Notes: generated from the sequence alone by a model not told the origin. Shown: positions 26,097 through 34,215, numbered from the stretch's first letter. The stretch: DNA of 64,000 nt from Chitinophagaceae bacterium (GCA_024508725.1 JANINS010000004.1:638163-702162); one strand, 5' to 3'. Translations and numbers: made by a program.

Positions 26097-26861
26097 TTAT
26101 TTAAATACATCGTATGCAAAACGTATGATCGTTAGGCAGATAATGATCAGGAAGAAAAGCCTGATGAATTTATTTCCTTTCAGGATGGCTAATCTTGCAC
26201 CCAAAGCACCACCGATCATATTACACACAGCCATTGGTATTGCTATGCTGAAGATGATCTTTCCCTTCAGTAAAAAAAAGCAGATGGAACCAAAGTTGGT
26301 TGCAAGATTTACGAATTTAGCGTTGGCAGATGCTTTTAAAAAATCATAACCCAATAAGGTGATAAATGCTATCACCAAAAAACTTCCGGCACCCGGACCA
26401 ATAAATCCATCGTAAAAGCCGATCACCAGGCTAATTCCCACGGCATACAGCCATTGTTCTTTCTTTGAATGTGCTTTATGTGTGTGGATACCAAACTTTT
26501 TATTGCCGTAAGTGTAAATCGCTACAGCGATCAATACGCATAGTAAAAATGGTTTCATAAAACTATTGCTCACACTGTTCAGCAAAATACTGCCGGTGTA
26601 AGCTGCACAAAACGCAACAAAAGCCATTACGGCGAGTTGCTTATAATTCAACTGAACTTTTTTGGCGTACTGAACTGCAGCAATACTTGTTCCGCTGAAA
26701 GCAGGGATCTTTAAAGTGCCAATGACAGTTGCGACAGGAAGTTGCGGCAGCATCACAATACTCAATGGCGTTTGGATCAATCCTCCACCACCTGCAATCG
26801 CATCAACAAAACCTGCAGCAAAAGCAATAAGACAAAGGAAGATAATGGTGCTGGTGATCAT
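26097..26861 (-). CDS. TauE/SafE family sulfite/anion exporter
   Basis: A 254-aa membrane protein with about eight hydrophobic segments. AAGFVDAIAGGGGLIQTPL (residues 15-33) and the second-half repeat GFYDGFIGPGAGSFL are the two family signature loops. Members export sulfite, sulfoacetate or related anions; this copy has no sulfur genes beside it, so substrate is open. Convergent with the membrane protein gene by 13 bp. Confidence 0.87.
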   Translation of the reverse strand: MITSTIIFLCLIAFAAGFVDAIAGGGGLIQTPLSIVMLPQLPVATVIGTLKIPAFSGTSIAAVQYAKKVQLNYKQLAVMAFVAFCAAYTGSILLNSVSNSFMKPFLLCVLIAVAIYTYGNKKFGIHTHKAHSKKEQWLYAVGISLVIGFYDGFIGPGAGSFLVIAFITLLGYDFLKASANAKFVNLATNFGSICFFLLKGKIIFSIAIPMAVCNMIGGALGARLAILKGNKFIRLFFLIIICLTIIRFAYDVFK

Positions 26862-26941
26862 CGTTTCAGGTTTGCAATGATAAGATCTAAAAAGATCAAT
26901 ACCACACTGAATATATAAGCAGGTGTTATGGCTTCATTAGT

Positions 26942-27028
26942 AATAAGAAATAAGTAAGTCAAAATAAGGAATAAGGAAGTTGGTAGATCCCTTTCTCATT
27001 TCTTATTCCATATTACTTATTTCTTATT
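26942..27028. repeat. Long nested inverted repeat, low complexity
   Basis: AATAAGAAATAAGTAA (26942-26957) pairs perfectly with 27013-27028, and GGAATAAG (26968-26975) pairs inside it with CTTATTCC (27002-27009). It lies downstream of the radical SAM gene and upstream of TauE/SafE, and may act as a terminator-like stem, though no clear U-tract follows. Confidence 0.6.
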
Positions 27029-27029
27029 C

Positions 27030-28325
27030 TCAGTGAGCAAAATCAGTTTCGTAATTGCCTTTTATGCGTTCAATCGGCGGATTGAAGTAGCCAAATTTAA
27101 GATTGGGAAATTCATCTCTTATCAACTCCATCATCTGTTTGATGCCCATGCATTCACCGGTATCGGTTACACCTATTTGTCCTAAATACCAGTCTGGATC
27201 AATATTGAAATTTCTCCATTGGATCATACACAGATCCGTGTCTTTGATCAGCTTTCTTAATGCTTCATACTCTTCAATACTGTCCGTCATTCCGGGAAAT
27301 ACAAAGTAGTTGATGCTTGTCCACCCACCATAACTTCTTACAACCTTCAAACTTTCGATAATGTCTTCGAACTTATAATTGTTGGGACGATAATAAGGGG
27401 TATAAATATGTTCTCTTGCAGCATTGGTGCTCACCCGGATGCTATCCAATCCGGCTTCACACAAAGCTTTTACAGATCTTGGATTAGAACCGTTAGTGTT
27501 AATGTTGATGCTTCCTCTGTCAGTATGTTTCCTGATCTCTTTAATAGATTCTGCGATCACATCCCACATCAGTAAAGGCTCACCTTCACAACCCTGGCCA
27601 AAACTCACTAAGGGGTAAGGTGCATTCATCAAATGCGGAACGGTGAACTCAACGATCTCTTCAACGGTAGGTTTAAAATTCAACCTGTCTTGTGTAGAAA
27701 CGATCGTTTCATCTTCCGGTTGAAAAGAGATACAACCAATACAATTGGCATTACATGCCGGAGAAGTGGGAACCGGACATTCCCATCTCTCTAAAAAGAA
27801 ATTTCTTGCTGCTGGACATGTGTAGGTCATGCAGCAATTCTCTGCCAGGTGTTTTACCAGCCTGTTATGCGAATATACCTGCAATAATCTTTCTACGCCG
27901 CTCTCGATCTTTTCATTATCATAACCCACACATTCCTGCCTGATGTCTTGTTCAATTCTTACAGCAGTAACATAGAATTCGCCATCATGCCATCCTGCTG
28001 CAGTATAACAAAATAATGGAAGGGTAGGAGCATCAGGTAATGTTTCATAAGCAGCTAAGAATAAACCGGTGTGTGCAGGTGGAATAAAAGCAGCTACAGC
28101 CCAGCCTTTCTCACACAAACGCATTTCACCTGTTTTCACATCGATGCCAATACCTCTTCTACCTGGTAATTCATACAAGTTACCACCTTCAGGAAGTTTG
28201 ATCCAGTTATCTTCTTCTATTGGAAAAGCATCCCAGCCAGAACGACCAACTGCATACAGTGTATCATCTTCAAAGATGTTTCCGTTACCGTCAGAGTATA
28301 ATAAATATGGTGAGTGTGATAACAT
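27030..28325 (-). CDS. Radical SAM enzyme of unknown substrate
   Basis: A 431-aa enzyme with the cluster motif CNANCIGC at residues 191-198 (C-x3-C-x2-C), unusually far from the N-terminus: about 190 residues precede it, including CCMTYTCPAARNFFLERWECP with extra cysteines. After the motif come SFGQGCEGEPLL and an INTNGSNPRSVKALCEAGLDSIRVS stretch typical of radical SAM barrels. No family name can be given from sequence. The gene is followed by an inverted repeat; upstream, 32 bp away, is a small membrane protein gene on the same strand. Confidence 0.85.
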   Translation of the reverse strand: MLSHSPYLLYSDGNGNIFEDDTLYAVGRSGWDAFPIEEDNWIKLPEGGNLYELPGRRGIGIDVKTGEMRLCEKGWAVAAFIPPAHTGLFLAAYETLPDAPTLPLFCYTAAGWHDGEFYVTAVRIEQDIRQECVGYDNEKIESGVERLLQVYSHNRLVKHLAENCCMTYTCPAARNFFLERWECPVPTSPACNANCIGCISFQPEDETIVSTQDRLNFKPTVEEIVEFTVPHLMNAPYPLVSFGQGCEGEPLLMWDVIAESIKEIRKHTDRGSININTNGSNPRSVKALCEAGLDSIRVSTNAAREHIYTPYYRPNNYKFEDIIESLKVVRSYGGWTSINYFVFPGMTDSIEEYEALRKLIKDTDLCMIQWRNFNIDPDWYLGQIGVTDTGECMGIKQMMELIRDEFPNLKFGYFNPPIERIKGNYETDFAH

Positions 28326-28357
28326 AAGTGAAAAGTCAAAAAGTGAAAACTCAAAAG

Positions 28358-28927
28358 CTAAACTGCAAGACTGTTTGTTTGCTTTTTATATAAGTATTGT
28401 TTACAGAAATCGTTGAATTCTTTTTCCATCATTGGAATGACATCAGTTTCTATCTCTTTCTGAAAGATCTTATTGTTTCGCAGATCAACTGTGAGTAAAC
28501 CATCTTTCAGGATCACATTCGAAACTTCATGCCACTGGTAAGTTTTCTTTGGAAAGCTGTTAAAGGTTACGCCTTCTTCATCAAAACCGAGTTCTTGTTT
28601 GAACTTTACCTGTCTTTCTAAAATGCTGGAGATACCATATAAAGCCAGCAATAACCAGTTTTGAAGTAATGCATACCAGCCTACCGCTGCAATTCCTAAT
28701 GCGATGCCATAAAACCCGGTTTTCGCTCTGCCAAATATCCAACCAGCAACAATCAAAGCTGCAAATACAAATCCTGCTGTTTTAAGTTGAAAAATAGAAG
28801 TTGTAATAGCAATGTATACGAAAGAAGCTGTTGCAAGAAACAAGAGTAGCTGGCTGATCCAATCAAACGCATTGAACGACTTTGATTGCTTCAACGTAAC
28901 AATATAATCGTAGGTCTTTGCAGCCAT
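28358..28927 (-). CDS. Small membrane protein with PH-like C-terminal region
   Basis: A 189-aa protein with about four hydrophobic segments (about 23-45, 50-66, 70-82, 83-97) and a soluble C-terminal half (FDEEGVTFNSFPKKTYQWHEVSNVILKDG...) that resembles bacterial PH-like domains of the YcxB/DUF3093 kind. It starts where the agmatinase-like gene stops (1 bp overlap), so the two are co-translated. Function unknown. Confidence 0.6.
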   Translation of the reverse strand: MAAKTYDYIVTLKQSKSFNAFDWISQLLLFLATASFVYIAITTSIFQLKTAGFVFAALIVAGWIFGRAKTGFYGIALGIAAVGWYALLQNWLLLALYGISSILERQVKFKQELGFDEEGVTFNSFPKKTYQWHEVSNVILKDGLLTVDLRNNKIFQKEIETDVIPMMEKEFNDFCKQYLYKKQTNSLAV

Positions 28928-29973
28928 TAACTGTTTGCTTTAACCAGTAAGTTACACAATCTAAACAGTAGTCTTGCTCCAACATTTGCATTCCAGTCTG
29001 TATCGCCTAAGCCGATTTCTACCAGATCAAATCCGATCAATTGCTTACCGCTTGCCACCAGTTTCTTGAAGAGGTACATCACCTGCTCTGTTTCAAATCC
29101 ACCGGCAACTGGTGTTCCGGTACCAGGACAAAGCTTCGGATCCAATCCATCAATATCAAAGCTGATGTGTACTTTTTCCGGCAACCCTGCAATGATCTCG
29201 TCAACAATATTCTTCCAGCTTTCGCCTTCGTACATTCTTTCCTTTATCGTTTGATCATAGAAAGCCGTTACTCTGTCGCTGTTCTGCTTAACGTAATCAA
29301 ATTCTCCTTCAGAAAAATCCCTGATACCCACCTGCACAATCTTTTTCAACTGCGGAATTTCTTTCAACGCATTGTACATGATCGAAGCATGAGAATAAAT
29401 AAACCCTTCATAACCTTCTCTCAGGTCATGGTGAGCATCTATCTGCAGGATACCAAAATCGCCATGCTTCTCAGCCTGTGCTTTAAAATATCCAAGTGGT
29501 GTGCTGTGATCTCCACCCAATAATCCTACAAGCTTTCCTTTATCCAGCAACTCTTTTGTTTGCTGGTACACCCAATCATTCATGAACCTGCTGCCTTCGT
29601 TAATATCTTTCAGGCTTTTGCACATGAACTTGTTCACCTCTACCTCTTCTCCATGAGAAATATAATCAATGTAGAGTTCAGCTTCTTTTCTCAGGTAATC
29701 ACTTTTCAGCAGGATCTTTTTATCACAGTTCTTCATGTAAAAACCCTGCTTCCAGCCATCGATCATATCGGGATCGAAAAGATCTACCTGCAAACTGGCT
29801 TTAAACACCTGTTCCGGAGCTCTTGCTGTACCTGCACCGTAGCTCACAGTCACTTCCCAGGGAACAGGAAGTATCACCAGTTTAGATTCATCTTCTCCGA
29901 ATGGTAAACCAAAAATGTTGTTGTTGGGATTCCCTACTGAATTGGGGTCAAATGTAGATAGATCGGTAGCCAT
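28927..29973 (-). CDS. Agmatinase/arginase family ureohydrolase
   Basis: A 348-aa manganese hydrolase. Metal ligands are seen in GGDHSTPLG, QIDAHHDLR and SFDIDGLDP, and the closing FDLVEIG is typical. Members hydrolyse agmatine, arginine, formimidoylglutamate or guanidino acids. By eye it is closest to agmatinase-like (SpeB) proteins; arginase or formimidoylglutamase cannot be excluded since no histidine-use genes are near. A TAATG overlap couples it with the downstream membrane protein gene. Confidence 0.85.
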   Translation of the reverse strand: MATDLSTFDPNSVGNPNNNIFGLPFGEDESKLVILPVPWEVTVSYGAGTARAPEQVFKASLQVDLFDPDMIDGWKQGFYMKNCDKKILLKSDYLRKEAELYIDYISHGEEVEVNKFMCKSLKDINEGSRFMNDWVYQQTKELLDKGKLVGLLGGDHSTPLGYFKAQAEKHGDFGILQIDAHHDLREGYEGFIYSHASIMYNALKEIPQLKKIVQVGIRDFSEGEFDYVKQNSDRVTAFYDQTIKERMYEGESWKNIVDEIIAGLPEKVHISFDIDGLDPKLCPGTGTPVAGGFETEQVMYLFKKLVASGKQLIGFDLVEIGLGDTDWNANVGARLLFRLCNLLVKANS

Positions 29974-30068
29974 AACTTTTATAAAGGGGCTGCAAGTTAC
30001 GTGAAAGACGTTCTCCTCAAATTAGTTTTAGCTTATGTCGCCAGCTTTAGGTTTCTATTAAACTTCCG

Positions 30069-30087
30069 TTGCGTCGCACTCTTGTAC
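30069..30087 (+). repeat. Dispersed intergenic repeat, copy 8 (core)
   Basis: Exact core TTGCGTCGCACTCTTGTAC, with CCAGC at 30041-30045 and TTTCTATTAAACTTCC between. It lies between the hydrolase stop and the agmatinase-like gene start. Confidence 0.85.
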
Positions 30088-30127
30088 TTTCTTATCGCTA
30101 TGCATCATTTTTTTTTAACTGCAACAG

Positions 30128-31009
30128 TCATGACTCCCTATTCACTACTCCCGAAAAAAAATCCACGATCTTTTTAAACACATTATTCTGCCGGTAAATG
30201 CCACTATGACCTAATCCTTTGGTAATGAAGAACTCCACATGAGGCAACTTTTTTTCCTGCACCGCAATTGTATCGCAATACGGGCAAATCTTATCTTCTT
30301 CATCATGTATCCACAAAACCGGAGACTGTATGTTTTGAACGGCCCGGGCCACTGAATAATAACTGATCGGGCGCTGGCCAACTTCTTCGATCACTTTATG
30401 GAACGCTGCCTGCACTTTTTTATTCACCGGGATGAACCTGAAGAAGTTATCAATGGCTGTTGAAGTTTCTGTGGTGGGAGCGATCAATACCAGCTTTCGA
30501 TTTTCCTGTTCATGCAATTGTTCAAAAGCCAGTGCTGTAGCCAAACCACCAAGTGAATGTGCCATAATACCGTAAAAGATGCCATACTTTTCGTCAATAG
30601 CTTTTATTGCATTGCTGTACTGCAATGCATTGATCCGTTTGGCGCCACTCATTCCATGGCCAGGTGCATCAAAAGCGATCACTTCAAAACCTTGCTTGTT
30701 CAATGGAACGATGTATCGGTCAAACCGGTAACTGCAACTGTCAAACCCATGAACAATGAGGATTTTCTTTCCATTTGGATGTTCGGGTTTCCATCTCCAT
30801 CCATACAGTGCCACGCCTTCAAAACTAAAGTTCAGCACTTCAGCTTTAGAAAAAATTGCCGGCGCTTTTCGCTTTGGCTTTCCACTGTAAGGAGTGCAGA
30901 AAAGATCAAATACAGACTCTGCAGCCTTTTGATCGGAGAAAATTGCAAGGAAATGGAATTTGGCTTTATAATAGCTTATAGCGAGTCTTTGAGCTAACTT
31001 CAACTTCAT
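30128..31009 (-). CDS. Alpha/beta hydrolase
   Basis: A 293-aa hydrolase. HGFDSCSYRF carries the oxyanion loop, the nucleophile is S152 in MAHSLGG, the acid is in WIHDEEDKICP and the base in GLGHSGIYR, so the triad looks intact. Probably a serine esterase or lipase; no signal peptide. Its promoter box TATCTTTG (31024-31017, minus strand) overlaps the start codon of the divergent DUF2520 gene, with only 14 bp between the two starts. Confidence 0.85.
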   Translation of the reverse strand: MKLKLAQRLAISYYKAKFHFLAIFSDQKAAESVFDLFCTPYSGKPKRKAPAIFSKAEVLNFSFEGVALYGWRWKPEHPNGKKILIVHGFDSCSYRFDRYIVPLNKQGFEVIAFDAPGHGMSGAKRINALQYSNAIKAIDEKYGIFYGIMAHSLGGLATALAFEQLHEQENRKLVLIAPTTETSTAIDNFFRFIPVNKKVQAAFHKVIEEVGQRPISYYSVARAVQNIQSPVLWIHDEEDKICPYCDTIAVQEKKLPHVEFFITKGLGHSGIYRQNNVFKKIVDFFSGVVNRES

Positions 31010-31016
31010 AAAGAAC

Positions 31017-31024
31017 CAAAGATA
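31017..31024 (-). promoter_or_regulatory. Hydrolase promoter box overlapping the divergent start codon
   Basis: TATCTTTG fits TAnnTTTG and ends 7 nt before the hydrolase ATG (31009). Its first base is the A of the plus-strand ATG at 31024. Confidence 0.45.
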
Positions 31025-31788
31025 TGCAGGTTGTTATCATAGGAACAGGAAATGCCGCAACAGTCTTCGGCAGGCTGATGATGAGTAAAGGACATACTAT
31101 TTCACAGGTATACGGAAGAGATATTTTAAGAGCAGAAGCACTGGCTGAGCAACTGAAAGCAAGTGCCACAAGTGATATTTCGGGCCTCACAAAAAATGCA
31201 GATGTTTATTTGATTGCCGTGGCGGATAAAGCAGTGGCAGACATTGCTGCACAACTCGACGTCAATGATCATCTGGTGTTGCATACAACAGCTTCTTTAT
31301 CGAAAAATGTGTTGAAAGAGATCAGTAAAAGTTATGGTGTGTTGTACCCGTTACAAACTTTACGAAAGCAGATGGACATTGCCACACCCATTCCGCTTTT
31401 GGTAGATGGTAACAGGGAAGAGGTGACCAAACAAATTGAAGATTTTGCAACGAGTTTATCCGACATTGTTGTGAGGGCCGATGATGAAACGAGGGTAAAA
31501 CTTCATGTGGCAGCAGTATTCAGTTGCAATTTTGTGAACTACATGTACCTGCAAAGTGCCGAGTTCTGTAAAAGCGAAGGGATCAATTTCAATCTGCTGC
31601 AACCGTTGATCGAAGAAACGGCAACACGGTTAACGCAGTTTCATCCTTCAGAAGTGTTTACTGGTCCTGCGGTAAGAGGTGATATGGCTACGATCAACAA
31701 ACATCTCAGTTTGTTAGAGGCTTATCCTGAGCAATACAGCATGTACAAAAGCCTTACAGAAAAGATCATTCAGCGAGTGCAGAAATAA
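31024..31788 (+). CDS. Rossmann-like/DUF2520 domain oxidoreductase
   Basis: A 254-aa protein. N-terminal NAD(P)-binding fold MQVVIIGTGNAATVFG (GxGNxA, residues 7-12) with VYLIAVADKAVADIA, then a helical DUF2520 domain (about 120-254) containing VHVAAVFSCNF-like residues. Distantly related to pyrroline-5-carboxylate reductases, but no reaction is established. Ends at a perfect hairpin terminator, so transcribed alone. Confidence 0.85.
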   Translation: MQVVIIGTGNAATVFGRLMMSKGHTISQVYGRDILRAEALAEQLKASATSDISGLTKNADVYLIAVADKAVADIAAQLDVNDHLVLHTTASLSKNVLKEISKSYGVLYPLQTLRKQMDIATPIPLLVDGNREEVTKQIEDFATSLSDIVVRADDETRVKLHVAAVFSCNFVNYMYLQSAEFCKSEGINFNLLQPLIEETATRLTQFHPSEVFTGPAVRGDMATINKHLSLLEAYPEQYSMYKSLTEKIIQRVQK

Positions 31789-31814
31789 GATTCTGGTTTA
31801 GGCTATAAAAAGTT

Positions 31815-31848
31815 AATCCCCGTAGGGCAAACCTGACGGGGATTTTGT
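31815..31848 (+). terminator. Terminator of the DUF2520 gene
   Basis: AATCCCCGT (31815-31823) pairs perfectly with ACGGGGATT (31836-31844), followed by TTTTG. Confidence 0.85.
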
Positions 31849-31872
31849 TATGAGCAAGCAACCGATCACTAA

Positions 31873-31962
31873 TTTGTGTGGTCTAAAGACCAATGCTTTA
31901 CTGAAGCAGCCACAAGATGCAAACTTTAGTTGAAACTAACAAAAGTTAGTTTAATTTTTTTT
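31873..31962 (+). ncRNA. Candidate structured RNA: three-way junction plus terminator
   Basis: Outer stem TTGTG (31874-31878) with CACAA (31911-31915) encloses two hairpins: TGGTC/GACCA (31879-31883, 31888-31892, loop TAAA) and TGCTT/AAGCA (31894-31898, 31904-31908). A terminator-like stem AAACTAAC/GTTAGTTT (31933-31952, loop AAAA) and eight T follow. AACTTT (31922-31927) could instead pair with AAAGTT (31942-31947), breaking the terminator. This is riboswitch- or sRNA-like in layout, but it matches no class I know and chance folding in AT-rich DNA is possible. Confidence 0.3.
31933..31962 (+). terminator. Terminator-like hairpin upstream of ferredoxin
   Basis: AAACTAAC, loop AAAA, GTTAGTTT, then AATTTTTTTT. 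Perfect 8-bp stem with a T-run. The symmetric ACTAAC/GTTAGT arms could also be an operator for a dimeric repressor. Confidence 0.5.
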
Positions 31963-32020
31963 GAAGAATTTTTTTTCGGCTTTCGAATTTGAACGTTTTC
32001 TCTAAAGCCTTGTTTTTAGG

Positions 32021-32028
32021 TAGTTTTG
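32021..32028 (+). promoter_or_regulatory. Promoter -7 box of ferredoxin gene
   Basis: TAGTTTTG fits TAnnTTTG and ends 18 nt before the ATG at 32047. No clear -33 element. Confidence 0.45.
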
Positions 32029-32046
32029 CCGCCTGAAACCAGAATT

Positions 32047-32382
32047 ATGTATACGATCAAGATAAAGTTTGAGCAGAAAGGAGTTGAGCCGGTAACATTG
32101 GAAAATATTGCCCCTGGCGATTCGCTGCTGGAGATATGCCTGGATAATGATATTGAGCTTCACCACAATTGTGGTGGCGTTTGTGCCTGTACAACCTGCC
32201 ATTTATATGTGGACAGTGGGATGGAACATATTGAAGAGATCACTGATAAAGAAGAAGATTTTATTGACAGGGCTGTAAATCCAAGGCTCAATTCAAGACT
32301 TGGATGCCAAAGTGTTCTGTTGGATGGTGATGGAGTGATCGAAGTTACTTTACCTGATCAGAGCCAGTTTTTAGGAGAATAG
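32047..32382 (+). CDS. fdx: 2Fe-2S ferredoxin (adrenodoxin/ISC type)
   Basis: A 111-aa ferredoxin. The cluster ligands are C42, C48, C51 and C87 (C-x5-C-x2-C-x35-C), the ISC/adrenodoxin spacing. It carries single electrons, probably for iron-sulfur cluster assembly, since iscX lies 87 bp downstream, as in the fdx-iscX end of proteobacterial isc operons; no iscS/U/A is present here. The ATG at 32047 is preferred to a TTG at 32026, which would overlap the promoter box. Confidence 0.9.
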   Translation: MYTIKIKFEQKGVEPVTLENIAPGDSLLEICLDNDIELHHNCGGVCACTTCHLYVDSGMEHIEEITDKEEDFIDRAVNPRLNSRLGCQSVLLDGDGVIEVTLPDQSQFLGE

Positions 32383-32406
32383 TTTCTGTTAAGTAAAGAA
32401 CAGGTC

Positions 32407-32425
32407 GTTGAAGTGAGTGACACAA
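32407..32425 (-). repeat. Dispersed intergenic repeat, copy 9 (variant core)
   Basis: Minus strand TTGTGTCACTCACTTCAAC with tail CTGTTCTTTACTTAACAG. It lies between fdx and iscX, the only copy inside what looks like an operon. Confidence 0.7.
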
Positions 32426-32469
32426 CAAAGTTTAATAGTAGTAATACAGCTAAGTAAATAAAAAGAAAC

Positions 32470-32709
32470 ATGAGCCATTTTGAGCCACCCATTCATTGGA
32501 GCGATTATGAAGATATTGCCTTGAAATTATATGAGCGATTTGGTGACGAGTTTAATGAAGGAAAGATCTACCGTGTACGTTTCACTGATCTGCTCGAGTG
32601 GGTTTTGCAAATTCCGGGTTTTGAAGGAAAAAGAGAAGAAAGCAACGAAGGTCACCTGGAAATGATCCAGAGTTCGTGGGTGTACGAATGGAGAGATAAC
32701 CAGAAATAA
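32470..32709 (+). CDS. iscX: Fe-S assembly protein IscX
   Basis: A 79-aa acidic protein. IHWSDYEDIALKLYERFGDEF and VRFTDLLEWVLQIPGFEG are the recognisable IscX (YfhJ) blocks, and the C-terminal EMIQSSWVYEWRDN fits. IscX binds IscS and iron and tunes cluster assembly in Proteobacteria; the role here is by homology. The KdsC-like phosphatase gene starts 6 bp downstream. Confidence 0.9.
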   Translation: MSHFEPPIHWSDYEDIALKLYERFGDEFNEGKIYRVRFTDLLEWVLQIPGFEGKREESNEGHLEMIQSSWVYEWRDNQK

Positions 32710-32715
32710 TCCTTA

Positions 32716-33240
32716 ATGGAAAATGTTTTAGCACTTTTCAGGTCGGTTACCACTTTCATTTTTGATATGGATGGTGTGTTAACAGATGGCAGCCTGTTGG
32801 TGATGCCGGATGGTGTTTGGCTTCGCCGCATGAACATTAAAGACGGATATGCACTTCAGCTGGCGGTAAAAAAAGGTTACAGGGTGGCGATTTTTTCGGG
32901 AAGTAATTCTGATGAAGTGAAAGACAGGCTTTCAAAACTGGGCATTACAGATGTGTACATGAATGTGAAGGATAAACGATCTGCTGTTGAAGAATACATG
33001 AACAAACATTCTTTGAAAACGGAGCAGGTACTTGCCATGGGTGATGATATTCCTGATATTGACATGCTGAAGATCTCTGGTATTGCGGCTTGTCCGGCTG
33101 ATGCAGTACAGGAAATTAAATCCATTTCCCATTACATTTCTCCAATAACAGGTGGAGAAGGTTGTGTAAGAGACGTAATTGAAAAAGTAATGAAACTTCG
33201 TGGAGACTGGAACAACGATACCACTGTTGCGTCTCGTTAA
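32716..33240 (+). CDS. KdsC-like HAD phosphatase
   Basis: A 174-aa HAD hydrolase of the KDO-8-phosphate phosphatase type: catalytic FIFDMDGVLTDG (D17, D19), SGSNSDEVKDRLSKLGI, and GDDIPDIDML for the second metal ligands. KdsC frees KDO for lipopolysaccharide core, and the small cap-less size fits; without the rest of the kds genes here, other sugar-phosphate substrates remain possible. Part of a plus-strand run with iscX and the UbiA-like gene. Confidence 0.82.
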   Translation: MENVLALFRSVTTFIFDMDGVLTDGSLLVMPDGVWLRRMNIKDGYALQLAVKKGYRVAIFSGSNSDEVKDRLSKLGITDVYMNVKDKRSAVEEYMNKHSLKTEQVLAMGDDIPDIDMLKISGIAACPADAVQEIKSISHYISPITGGEGCVRDVIEKVMKLRGDWNNDTTVASR

Positions 33241-33279
33241 TTATTCTGATAACTGCACTCGCTGCCTTATTTTCGTCTG

Positions 33280-34215
33280 GTGAAACTCATTCAAGGCTTT
33301 GCAAAGCTGGTACGTTGGCCGAACCTTATATTTATTGCGCTTACGCAGTTGCTTTTTTTTTATTGTATTGTAAAGCCGGAATTCGATAAAGCCGGTAAAA
33401 CGGCAAATCTCGATCAGCCTTATTTATGGTGGGTAATTCTTGCTTCGGTGCTTATCGCTGCAGCAGGATACATCATCAACGATTATTTCGATTTGAATAT
33501 AGACAGGATCAACAAGCCTGATAAACTGGTTGTGGAAACTGTGATCAAACGCAGGTGGACCATTATCTGGCATTTAGCTTTAAGTATTATAGGTGTATTG
33601 ATTGGTGTGTATGTAGATTGGAAAACCAATGTTCGGTTTTTAGGATTAGCGAACTTAGCTTGTGTAGTCTTGTTGTTTGTTTATTCCATCTCATTAAAAA
33701 AGAAATTACTTGCAGGAAATATTCTGATCTCTCTTTTAACTGCCTGGACAGTTTTAGTGATCATCTGGTGTGAGTTGAATCACCTGGCAAGAGTACAGCC
33801 GAATTTTGATGCAGAAAAGATCATCAAACTCACATTTGTATACGGTGGATTTGCCTTCATTATTTCATTGATCAGGGAAGTGATCAAAGACATGGAAGAT
33901 ATAGAAGGAGACAGGCGTTACGGCTGTAAAACAATGCCGATCGTCTGGGGTTTGAATGTATCGAAAACATTCACTGCTGTGTGGTTGGTTGTATTGATCG
34001 CTGCCATTGGAATTATACAAGCTTATGTATTACGACTTGGATGGTGGTGGAGTTGCATATATTCCGTGTTACTGATCATGTTGCCCTTAGGCTGGATATT
34101 GAAGAAACTGTTCAAGGCGCAAAACGCTGCCGATTTTCATAAGCTCAGTTCAATGGTGAAACTGGTAATGTTAACGGGAATTCTATCGATCATCTTTATA
34201 AAATTATATAGCTGA
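33280..34215 (+). CDS. UbiA-family prenyltransferase, geranylgeranylglycerol-phosphate type-like
   Basis: A 311-aa protein with about eight to nine membrane segments. The two Asp-rich prenyl-diphosphate sites are NDYFDLNIDRINKPDK (about residues 67-82) and DMEDIEGDRRYG (about 207-218). By look it is closest to geranylgeranylglycerol-phosphate/chlorophyll-synthase-like UbiA proteins of Bacteroidota; the acceptor is unknown. GTG start at 33280; stop overlaps the maf start by 1 bp (TGATG). Confidence 0.82.
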   Translation: MKLIQGFAKLVRWPNLIFIALTQLLFFYCIVKPEFDKAGKTANLDQPYLWWVILASVLIAAAGYIINDYFDLNIDRINKPDKLVVETVIKRRWTIIWHLALSIIGVLIGVYVDWKTNVRFLGLANLACVVLLFVYSISLKKKLLAGNILISLLTAWTVLVIIWCELNHLARVQPNFDAEKIIKLTFVYGGFAFIISLIREVIKDMEDIEGDRRYGCKTMPIVWGLNVSKTFTAVWLVVLIAAIGIIQAYVLRLGWWWSCIYSVLLIMLPLGWILKKLFKAQNAADFHKLSSMVKLVMLTGILSIIFIKLYS

